From assembly GCF_008905045.1 (NCBI RefSeq), contig NZ_VWMY01000011.1:1-64000 (forward strand): DNA of 64,000 bases. Reading direction: 5' to 3'. The notes below the pieces were generated by a model that saw nothing but the letters and a program-made list of their open reading frames with translations, had not been told where the DNA came from and did no database searches. This document shows, in pieces, positions 16,704-24,169 of the stretch. This DNA comes from Streptomyces albicerus (GTDB taxonomy: Bacteria > Actinomycetota > Actinomycetes > Streptomycetales > Streptomycetaceae). The stretch's first letter is position 1, and each line of letters begins with the position of its first letter. Position numbers and translations under genes: made by a program.

Positions 16704-17879
16704 GTGAGCGCCGTCGCATGGATCGCTGTGGGATCGCTGGCCGCCTGGCTGTGGCTGCTCCTCTGCCAGGGCTTCTTCTGGCGTACGGATGTGCGGTTGC
16801 CGCCGCGTAGAGAGCCGGACGGCTGGCCTTCCGTCTGTGTCGTCGTACCGGCGCGGGACGAGGCCGCCGTCCTGCCCGAGAGCCTGCCCTCGCTTCTTGC
16901 GCAGGACTATCCGGGGCGGGCCGAGATCTTCCTCGTCGACGACGGCAGTTCGGACGGCACCGGTGAACTGGCCCGTGAACTGGCGCGCCGGCTCGGGGGG
17001 CTGCCGCTGACCGTCGACTCGCCCGGGGAGCCGCCCGCGGGCTGGACGGGCAAGCTGTGGGCCGTACGCCACGGAATCGGCCTGGCACGCGCGCGTGGAC
17101 CCGAATATCTGCTGCTGACGGACGCGGACATCGCCCATGCGCCGGACAGCCTGCGGGAGCTGGTGGCCGCGGCCCGCACGGGTGACCTCGACCTCGTCTC
17201 GCAGATGGCCCGGCTGCGCGTGGAGAGCGTCTGGGAGCGGCTCGTGGTGCCCGCGTTCGTGTACTTCTTCGCGCAGCTGTATCCGTTCCGCCGGATCGCC
17301 GTGCAGGGGTCGCGGACCGCGGCCGCGGCGGGCGGCTGCGTCCTGCTGTGCACCGCCGCGGCCGAGCGGGCGCGGATTCCGGACGCCATCCGGCAGGCCG
17401 TCATCGACGACGTGGCGCTGGCGAGGGCGGTGAAGGGCTCCGGTGGGCGCATCTGGCTGGGGCTCGCCGAACACGTCGACAGCGTGCGCCCGTATCCGCG
17501 GCTGCACGACCTCTGGCGGATGGTGTCGCGCAGCGCGTACGCCCAGCTGCGGCACAACCCGCTGGTGCTGGCCGCAACGGTGGCCGGTCTCGCGCTGGTG
17601 TACCTGGTACCGCCCGTGGCACTCGTCGTGGGCCTGGCGGCGGGCGGTTCCGGGGCGGCGGCGGCCGGGGGTCTCGCATGGCTGCTGATGACGCTGACGT
17701 ACCTGCCGATGCTCCGTTACTACCGCCAGCCGCTCCTGCTCGCCCCGCTGCTCCCGTTCACCGCGTTCCTGTACCTCCTCATGACGGTGGATTCCGCGGT
17801 GCAGCACTACAGGGGGCGGGGTGCGGCCTGGAAGGGCCGCACCTACGCCCGTCCCGACGCGGCGCCCGAGCAGCAGTGA
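16704..17879 (+). CDS. GT2 glycosyltransferase, HpnB-like
   Basis: A 391-residue membrane-anchored family-2 glycosyltransferase. Helix 1 is at 5-25, then the GT-A domain: VVVPARDEA, VDDGSSDGTG, the DxD-type LTDADI, and a D-D motif VIDDVALARAVK. Two to three helices form the C-terminus. The order and the RRIAVQGSRTAAAAGGCVL region match hopene-associated glycosyltransferase HpnB. No squalene-hopene or other hopanoid gene lies near, so the hopanoid link rests on similarity only. The GTG start is divergent from the racemase gene. Confidence 0.8.
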   Translation: MSAVAWIAVGSLAAWLWLLLCQGFFWRTDVRLPPRREPDGWPSVCVVVPARDEAAVLPESLPSLLAQDYPGRAEIFLVDDGSSDGTGELARELARRLGGLPLTVDSPGEPPAGWTGKLWAVRHGIGLARARGPEYLLLTDADIAHAPDSLRELVAAARTGDLDLVSQMARLRVESVWERLVVPAFVYFFAQLYPFRRIAVQGSRTAAAAGGCVLLCTAAAERARIPDAIRQAVIDDVALARAVKGSGGRIWLGLAEHVDSVRPYPRLHDLWRMVSRSAYAQLRHNPLVLAATVAGLALVYLVPPVALVVGLAAGGSGAAAAGGLAWLLMTLTYLPMLRYYRQPLLLAPLLPFTAFLYLLMTVDSAVQHYRGRGAAWKGRTYARPDAAPEQQ

Positions 17880-17898
17880 ATGATCGCCCCCGGTCAGG

Positions 17899-19179
17899 TC
17901 ACTTCCTGCCGGGAGTCCAGTTCATGCCCCACCCGTAGGTGTAGTCGACGGTGCGCTGCGGGCTCACTCCCCGGTCGGGGACGAGGAAGCGGGCCTCGCG
18001 CTGTACGACGAGGTCGCTGCCGGTGTTGGTGATGAGGGCGAGCGCGCACACCGTCGAGGGCACGGTGCACTCGCCGAGCGAGAAGTCGACGGGTGCGCCG
18101 TGCAGCGGCTGGAGGGTCACCGTGGCGTCCAGGTCGGCGAAGGAGCGTGCTCCTTCGTAGATGGTCACGAAGATGAGGATGCGGCGGAAGTACTGCGTGT
18201 GGTCGAGGTTGATGCTGAGGTTCTCGCCGCTCGCCGAGGCTCCGGTGCGGTCGTCGCCGTCGAGATGGATGAACGGCGGCTGGTGCAGCGCTCCGAAGGC
18301 GTTACCCAGTGCCTGCACGACGCCCTTGCTGCCGTCGGAGAGCTCGTACAGGGCGCACAGATCGAGGTCGAGGTCCGCGTGCATGGCGACGGCCCGGCCC
18401 AGTTTGGCCTGCCATCCCGAGAACTGCTTGCGCACCTGCCAGTTGAGGTTCACGCGCATCACGCCGGAGGTGCCGCCCTGCTTGGTCAGCGAGACGGACG
18501 GGGCTTCCTTGGTGAGCGTGACCTTGGTCAGGCGTACGGGGGCCGCGGGCTGGGCCGGCGGTGCGGGCGGCGGTGTCACCGGCGGCGCGGCCGTGACCGG
18601 CGGGGCCACGGGGGCGGGCGGCGGCGCCACGGGGGCCGGCGGTGCCGCCTGCTGCGGTTCGTCCACCGTGATCCCGAAGTCCGTGGCCAGCCCCTCCAGT
18701 CCGCTGCTGTAGCCCTGTCCGACGGCACGGAACTTCCAGGCGCCCTGACGGCGGTAGAACTCCCCGAGGACGAAGGCCGTCTCGACACTCGCCCCCTCGC
18801 TGTCGAACCGGGCGACCTCGGTGCCCTGCTGTGCGTCGACGACCCGGATGTACAGCCCGGGCACCTGCCCGAACGTGCCGCCGTCCGAGGACGCGGCGAG
18901 CACCACCGTGTCGATCGAGGGCTCCACGCGCGCGAGGTCCACCAGCAGCGTGTCGTTCACCTGGCCGCCGGCATCCCGCTTGCCTTCGTGGCGCACCGCG
19001 CCTGAGGAGTGCGTCGCCTGGTTGTAGAAGACGAAGTCCCCGTCGGAGCGGACCTTCCCGGCGGCCAGCAGCAGCGCCGAGGCGTCCGCGTCGGGTACGC
19101 CTGGACCCGCCCGCCAGCCCAGCTCGACCCTGAGGCCGGTCGTAGGCACCGGAACGTTTGATCCCTTAGGCATTGACAT
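17899..19179 (-). CDS. TerD/TerA-type stress protein with two domains
   Basis: A 426-residue protein with an N-terminal TerD domain (about 1-175; [27 protein letters not shown], the Ca-binding-type [22 protein letters not shown]), a Pro/Ala/Val linker of some 45 residues ([20 protein letters not shown]), and a C-terminal TerA-like domain (about 225-420; [27 protein letters not shown]). TerD-family proteins are linked to tellurite, oxidative and phage stress; in streptomycetes they are numerous and also affect development. ATG 19179 has GGGGGCGGAC directly upstream; Met at 19173 is the alternative. Confidence 0.85.
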   Translation of the reverse strand: MSMPKGSNVPVPTTGLRVELGWRAGPGVPDADASALLLAAGKVRSDGDFVFYNQATHSSGAVRHEGKRDAGGQVNDTLLVDLARVEPSIDTVVLAASSDGGTFGQVPGLYIRVVDAQQGTEVARFDSEGASVETAFVLGEFYRRQGAWKFRAVGQGYSSGLEGLATDFGITVDEPQQAAPPAPVAPPPAPVAPPVTAAPPVTPPPAPPAQPAAPVRLTKVTLTKEAPSVSLTKQGGTSGVMRVNLNWQVRKQFSGWQAKLGRAVAMHADLDLDLCALYELSDGSKGVVQALGNAFGALHQPPFIHLDGDDRTGASASGENLSINLDHTQYFRRILIFVTIYEGARSFADLDATVTLQPLHGAPVDFSLGECTVPSTVCALALITNTGSDLVVQREARFLVPDRGVSPQRTVDYTYGWGMNWTPGRK

Positions 19180-19467
19180 GTCCGCCCCCATCGGGTGTCT
19201 CCGCGCGCGACCGCGCCTCGTTACGTTCAGTCGTTCTTCGCCAACCTATTCCCCCGAGCGTCGAACGCGCATGACCCGGCTCAGGAGTTCGCCTACCGAC
19301 CCGCGGGTAACCCGCCCGGAACTCGGCTTTTACATGAACGAACGCCATCCCGCCGCCCCTTTTCGCCAAGTTCGCTCGCATTGGGGATCCCGCGTCACCG
19401 CCGACACGGAAAACAACCCTCTTATCGGTCTCCCCAACCGGCACATCGTGGGCTTAACTTATGTGCC
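19180..19467. promoter_or_regulatory. Divergent promoter region with a small palindrome
   Basis: A 288-bp region between the TerD-type gene and the 19468 gene. It contains a 6-bp-arm palindrome GCGGGTAACCCGC at 19303-19315 that could be an operator. A TAACTT hexamer at 19455-19460, seven bases before the plus-strand ATG, could be a -10 giving a leaderless transcript; this is an inference from spacing only. Confidence 0.35.
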
Positions 19468-19905
19468 ATGACCTCCCCCCGCTCCACCTATGGCGGCGGT
19501 TACTACTCCGCCTCCTTCCCGGACACTCCGATCTACGACTCCCTCGTGGCCGAGCGGGGAACCCCGCAGATCGCCCCGATCCGGGTCCCCGCGGCTTACG
19601 ACACGGGCAGTCACCTGCCCGCGCTTCCGGCAGCGCTGCCCGCCCTGCCTGCCGCCCCCTCCCCGCAGGTTCCCTCGTACAACTACCCGCAGGCTCAGCA
19701 GCCCGCCCCGCTGCACCAGGCCCCGGCGCCGTACATCCCGCAGCAGGCCGGTGCCCCGCGCGGCTACCCCGGCCCCCAGGCCCCTCAGCCGCAGCGTCCC
19801 GTAGCGGGCGGTACGGGTTACGAGGCGATGCGCCCCGCGGCCCCGCGTCCCGCTCCGGCGCCGTACCAGGATCCGTACAACAACCAGCAGTACCGCGGCT
19901 ACTGA
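19468..19905 (+). CDS. Conserved Pro/Ala/Gln-rich small protein of streptomycetes
   Basis: A 145-residue protein. The N-terminus (TSPRSTYGGGYYSASFPDTP, LVAERGTPQIAPIRVP) is of a kind strongly conserved among streptomycetes (I associate it with DUF6643), while the rest is disordered and rich in Pro, Ala, Gln and Tyr, ending in NNQQYRGY. No signal peptide or membrane helix. Function unknown. No Shine-Dalgarno sequence precedes the ATG, consistent with a leaderless mRNA. Confidence 0.75.
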   Translation: MTSPRSTYGGGYYSASFPDTPIYDSLVAERGTPQIAPIRVPAAYDTGSHLPALPAALPALPAAPSPQVPSYNYPQAQQPAPLHQAPAPYIPQQAGAPRGYPGPQAPQPQRPVAGGTGYEAMRPAAPRPAPAPYQDPYNNQQYRGY

Positions 19906-19950
19906 GGTCGTTCGGCGGAGGTTGTCCGTGCTCGCTGGCAGGATGACCTC

Positions 19951-20775
19951 ATGTCGAAGCCGGTGCTGCACTCGATCCACGTCTATCCGCTGAAGGCGGG
20001 CAGGGGGTATGCCCCGCGTGCGGCCGTCGTGGAGCCGTGGGGGCTGGCGGGTGACCGGCGCTGGGTGCTGATCGACGAGAGCGACAAGGTCGTCACCCAA
20101 CGCCCGCAGCCGCGTATGGCGTTGGCCGCCGCCGAGCTACTGCCCGGCGGCGGCATCGTGCTGTCCGCGCCCGGCCGTGAGCCGCTGACCGTCCCCGTGC
20201 CCGAGCCGACCGGGACGACGACGGTGGAGATCTGGAACGACAAGGTGGAGGGGGTCGCCGCCGACACCGCGGCGCACGCCTGGTTCAGCGACTATCTCGG
20301 CACGGGGGTGCGTCTCGTGCACCTCGACGACCCGGCCACGCGCCGGCCCATCGACCCGGAGTTCGCCCGTCCCGGCGAGACCGTCAGCTTCGCCGACGGC
20401 TATCCGCTGCTGCTCACCACGCTCGCCTCGCTCGACGCCCTCAACACGCTGATCGCGCGGGGCGACCGGCCCCAGGAGGGCCCGCTCCCCATGAACCGCT
20501 TCCGGCCGAACGTGGTGATCGACGGCACCGTCTCCTGGGCCGAGGACGACTGGTCCCGGATCACCATCGGCGAGGTCACCTTCCGCGTCGCCAAAATGTG
20601 CGGGCGCTGCGTCGTGACCACCACCGACCAGTCGACCGCCGAGCGGGGCAGGGAACCGCTGCGCACCCTCGCGCGCCACCGCCGCTTCGGCGACAAGCTG
20701 GTCTTCGGCCAGAATCTCGTGCCCGAGTCCCCCGGCACGGTCCGCGTGGGCGATCCGGTCAGCATCCTGGAATAG
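19951..20775 (+). CDS. MOSC domain protein
   Basis: A 274-residue protein with an N-terminal MOSC beta-barrel domain (SIHVYPLKAGRGYAPRAAVVEPWGLAGDRRWVLID) and the MOSC core from about 130 on, carrying the conserved Cys pair in RVAKMCGRCVVTTTDQ. Relatives include molybdenum-cofactor sulfurase C-terminal domains and mARC/YcbX-type N-hydroxylated-compound reductases, which bind the molybdenum cofactor through this Cys. No ferredoxin domain is fused. It probably handles Moco-dependent reduction or sulfur transfer. Confidence 0.85.
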   Translation: MSKPVLHSIHVYPLKAGRGYAPRAAVVEPWGLAGDRRWVLIDESDKVVTQRPQPRMALAAAELLPGGGIVLSAPGREPLTVPVPEPTGTTTVEIWNDKVEGVAADTAAHAWFSDYLGTGVRLVHLDDPATRRPIDPEFARPGETVSFADGYPLLLTTLASLDALNTLIARGDRPQEGPLPMNRFRPNVVIDGTVSWAEDDWSRITIGEVTFRVAKMCGRCVVTTTDQSTAERGREPLRTLARHRRFGDKLVFGQNLVPESPGTVRVGDPVSILE

Positions 20776-20937
20776 GCCCTTTCGCGGGGAACACCGACGC
20801 CGGGGACGTCCGTTGAGCCTGTGTGAGAAGTTCATAAGAGGCCGGTACGAGGGGTGATTTCGCTCTCTCTTCCCCGGTCCCGCGCGTGAACGGCTCCGGT
20901 CGGGGTTATCACGGACGCGGAAGGGGGTGCGGGACGG

Positions 20938-21543
20938 TTGCGGGCAATCAGGGGACTCTGGCGCTGGCGGCACAACCCGCTGCGACGTACGACGGATCTC
21001 GCCGAGGCGTGGCTGGCGCTGGCCACGCTGCTGCTGATCCTCGTCGCCGCGCCCCTGGTCGGTGTCCTGGTCGGCGGACTCGCCCAGGACGCCCTGCAGC
21101 AGTCCGTGAAGGAGCAGCGCAAGGACCGCCATCCGGTGGTCGCGACCGTCGTCAAGAAGGCGGATCGCACGCCGCTCGACCCCGACCCCGAGACGGCCTC
21201 GGGACGTGACTCCCACAGCCGCGTCCTCGCCGACTGGACGGCCCCGGACGGCACCGCTCGGCACGGCACGGTCATGGCGGCCCTCAACTCCCCGCAGCGC
21301 GGCGATCACTTCACCCTGTGGACGGACGAGCGCGGCCGCCTGGTGGGCCGGCCGCTGGACACCGCGACCGCGACGACGCACGCCGTGCTGGCCGGATTCG
21401 GCACGGCCGCCGTCTGCGCGGGTCTCGTCGAGGGCTCCCGGCGGCTGGTCGTGTGGCGCATGGTGCGGCGCCGCTACGACCGGTGGGACCAGGCATGGTC
21501 GCAGGCCGGGCCGGACTGGGGCAGGACGGGCACGGGCAGCTGA
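20938..21543 (+). CDS. Membrane protein, Rv1733c-like
   Basis: A 201-residue protein with two transmembrane helices (about 22-46 and 144-166) flanking a soluble loop, an Arg/Trp-rich N-terminus (GLWRWRHNPLRRTTDLAEAW) and a basic C-terminus. This layout is that of the Rv1733c family, conserved in actinobacteria and of unknown function. The start appears to be TTG, preceded by a purine-rich GGAAGGGGG run. Confidence 0.7.
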   Translation: MRAIRGLWRWRHNPLRRTTDLAEAWLALATLLLILVAAPLVGVLVGGLAQDALQQSVKEQRKDRHPVVATVVKKADRTPLDPDPETASGRDSHSRVLADWTAPDGTARHGTVMAALNSPQRGDHFTLWTDERGRLVGRPLDTATATTHAVLAGFGTAAVCAGLVEGSRRLVVWRMVRRRYDRWDQAWSQAGPDWGRTGTGS

Positions 21544-21721
21544 CGGCCTCTCCGCTCCGGTCAACCGGCCGGCTCCGCGCACGCTACGGTGGACCGGCCG
21601 AGGTGTTCGGCAACGTCGTGAGAGGCTGTTCTCGTTGCCCCCGTGCCGAGTTGACGCGGCCGGGTACCGGGGAACGGCCTCTCAGGGCCCGCGTACGACG
21701 AGGTGGGGGCACAACAGCGCC

Positions 21722-24157
21722 ATGGCACAGGGCACGGTCCAGGTGACGCACGCCGGTACGTCGCGGTGGCGGCGCCGCACGGGTGAGTACGCATCCCTCG
21801 CCGCCGCCCTGGAGGCCGCGGCCGACGGTGATGTCCTCACTGTCGCCGCCGGGACCTACCGGGAGAACCTCGTGGTCCAGCGGGCGGTGACGCTGCGCGG
21901 CCCCGAGGGCTCGCCCGGTTCCGTGCGCATCGCGCCCGTCGACGGAGTGCCGCTCACCGTGCGTGCCTCAGCCGTGGTCCAGGACCTGCTCGTGGAGGGC
22001 CAGGACTCGGCCGCGCCCGCGCTGCTCGTCGAAGAAGGCACCCCGGAGCTCATGGACATCCGGATCGTCACGCGGTCCGCGGCCGGCATCGAGGTGCGCG
22101 GCGGCGCGCGTCCGACGGTTCGGCGCTGCACGGTGGACAATCCCGCGGGCGTCGGCATCGCCGTACTGGACGGCGGGGGCGGGGTGTTCGAGGAGTGCGA
22201 GGTCGTGGCGGCCGGCCAGTCCGGTGTCTCGGTCCGTGGCGGCGGCCATCCGCGTCTGGAGCGCTGCCGGGTGCACCACACCTCGGGCGCGGGCCTGGCG
22301 GCGACCGGCGAGCAGTCCGCCCTGGAAGCCGTGGGCTGCGAGGTGTACGAGGTCAGGGGCAGTGGCGTACAGGTCACCGCGCGGGCCACGGCGCACCTCA
22401 CCGACTGCGATGTGCACCGCACGACCGCGGACGGCATCACGCTCGACACGGACGCCGTACTGACCCTCGCCGACTGCCGTATCCACGACATCCCGGAGAA
22501 CGCGGTCGACCTGCGCTCCCGCTCGGTCCTCACCATGACCCGTTCCACCGTGCGGCAGTTCGGGCGCAACGGCCTGTCGGTGTGGGATCCCGGGACCCGC
22601 GTGGACGCCAACCAGTGCGAGATCCACGACAGTACGGGCGACTACCCCGCGGTGTGGGTCAGCGACGGCGCGACGGTCGTGCTCGACTCCTGCCGGGTGC
22701 ACGACGTGCCGGACGCCCTGTTCGTCCTCGACCGCGGCTCGCGCGCGGACGTCGTCGACAGCGATATTTCACAGGTGCGCAACACGGCCGTGTCGGTGAG
22801 CGACGGCGCCACCGCGCAGCTCGACGACTGCCGGATCCGGGACGCCGCGACGGGCGCCTGGTTCCGCGACCACGGCAGCGGCGGAACGCTGAACGGCTGC
22901 ACCGTGGACGGCACGCAGACCGGCGTGATCGTCACCAAGGGCGCCGACCCCACCATCGAGCGGTGCACGGTCACCTCACCCGCGGAGGCGGGCTTCTACG
23001 TGTCGGCCGGCGGCCGGGGCAGCTTCCACGGCTGCCGGGTCACGGGCAGTGGCGGCTACGGCTTCCACGTGCTCGACGGCTGCCGTACGACGCTGAAGAA
23101 GTGCCGTACGGAGCGGTGCGCGCGCGGCGGTTACGAGTTCGCGGACGCCGGCGGCGACCAGGCGTCCGGCACGGGACCTTTGGTCGAGGACTGCACGAGC
23201 GACGAGAGCGCCGGCGTGCGGGCTCCGGCGCACGAGACCGCCATACAGACCACGGGCCAGTCCCCCGGTCTGCTGGGGGCGATTCCGGGTCAGCGCATCA
23301 CCGAGCAGGAGCCGCTCGTCACTCCCCAGGAGTCCGAGCAGCCCGCCCGCACCTCCAAGGCTGTCCTCGGTGAACTGGACGCGCTGGTGGGTCTGGAGAG
23401 CGTCAAGCGCGAGGTGCGGGCCCTCACCGACATGATCGAGGTGGGCCGCCGCCGCCAGCAGGCGGGCCTCAAGGCGGCCTCCGCGCGGCGCCATCTGGTA
23501 TTCACCGGCTCCCCCGGCACCGGCAAGACGACGGTCGCCCGGCTGTACGGCGAGATCCTCGCCTCGCTCGGAGTCCTGGAGAAGGGGCATCTCGTCGAGG
23601 TCTCCCGGGTCGACCTGGTCGGCGAGCACATCGGCTCCACGGCCATCCGTACGCAGGAGGCCTTCGACAAGGCGCGCGGCGGGGTGCTGTTCATCGACGA
23701 GGCGTACGCCCTCTCGCCGGAGGACTCGGGGCGCGACTTCGGCCGTGAGGCCATCGACACGCTGGTGAAGCTGATGGAGGACCACCGGGAGGCGGTGGTG
23801 GTGATCGTCGCGGGGTACACGGCCGAGATGGAGCGCTTCCTGTCGGTCAACCCCGGTGTGGCGTCCCGCTTCTCACGGACCATCACCTTCAGCGACTACG
23901 ACTCCGAGGAGCTGCTGCGGATCGTGGAGCAGCAGGCCGAGGAGCACGAGTACCGGCTCGCACCGGGCACGCCCGAGGCGCTGCTCAAGTACTTCACGGC
24001 GATCCCGAAGGGGCCCGCGTTCGGCAACGGCCGTACCGCGCGGCAGACCTTCGAGGCGATGGTGGAGCGGCACGCGGGGCGGGTCGCCCAGCTCCCCGAG
24101 CCGAGCACGGACGACCTCACCCTGCTGTACGCGGAGGACCTCCCGGAGCTGCCCTGA
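21722..24157 (+). CDS. Right-handed beta-helix / AAA+ ATPase fusion
   Basis: An 811-residue protein. Residues about 15-480 form a parallel beta-helix of repeated coils (recurring D-C-x-V/I-H-D and G-V-x-V-x-x-G-A/G patterns) like pectate-lyase/NosD-type folds. A linker with E-Q-P-A-R follows, then a CbbX/SpoVK-type AAA+ module: LDALVGLESVKREVRAL, Walker A GSPGTGKT near 595, Walker B LFIDEAY near 655, sensor and arginine finger in NPGVASRFSRT. AAA modules of this kind remodel partner proteins (Rubisco activase CbbX, EccA of type VII secretion). No partner gene is adjacent, so the target is unknown. Start ATG 21722; the frame runs 516 bases further upstream over the preceding gene in another frame. 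Confidence 0.85.
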   Translation: MAQGTVQVTHAGTSRWRRRTGEYASLAAALEAAADGDVLTVAAGTYRENLVVQRAVTLRGPEGSPGSVRIAPVDGVPLTVRASAVVQDLLVEGQDSAAPALLVEEGTPELMDIRIVTRSAAGIEVRGGARPTVRRCTVDNPAGVGIAVLDGGGGVFEECEVVAAGQSGVSVRGGGHPRLERCRVHHTSGAGLAATGEQSALEAVGCEVYEVRGSGVQVTARATAHLTDCDVHRTTADGITLDTDAVLTLADCRIHDIPENAVDLRSRSVLTMTRSTVRQFGRNGLSVWDPGTRVDANQCEIHDSTGDYPAVWVSDGATVVLDSCRVHDVPDALFVLDRGSRADVVDSDISQVRNTAVSVSDGATAQLDDCRIRDAATGAWFRDHGSGGTLNGCTVDGTQTGVIVTKGADPTIERCTVTSPAEAGFYVSAGGRGSFHGCRVTGSGGYGFHVLDGCRTTLKKCRTERCARGGYEFADAGGDQASGTGPLVEDCTSDESAGVRAPAHETAIQTTGQSPGLLGAIPGQRITEQEPLVTPQESEQPARTSKAVLGELDALVGLESVKREVRALTDMIEVGRRRQQAGLKAASARRHLVFTGSPGTGKTTVARLYGEILASLGVLEKGHLVEVSRVDLVGEHIGSTAIRTQEAFDKARGGVLFIDEAYALSPEDSGRDFGREAIDTLVKLMEDHREAVVVIVAGYTAEMERFLSVNPGVASRFSRTITFSDYDSEELLRIVEQQAEEHEYRLAPGTPEALLKYFTAIPKGPAFGNGRTARQTFEAMVERHAGRVAQLPEPSTDDLTLLYAEDLPELP

Positions 24158-24169
24158 GAGGCCCTGGCC

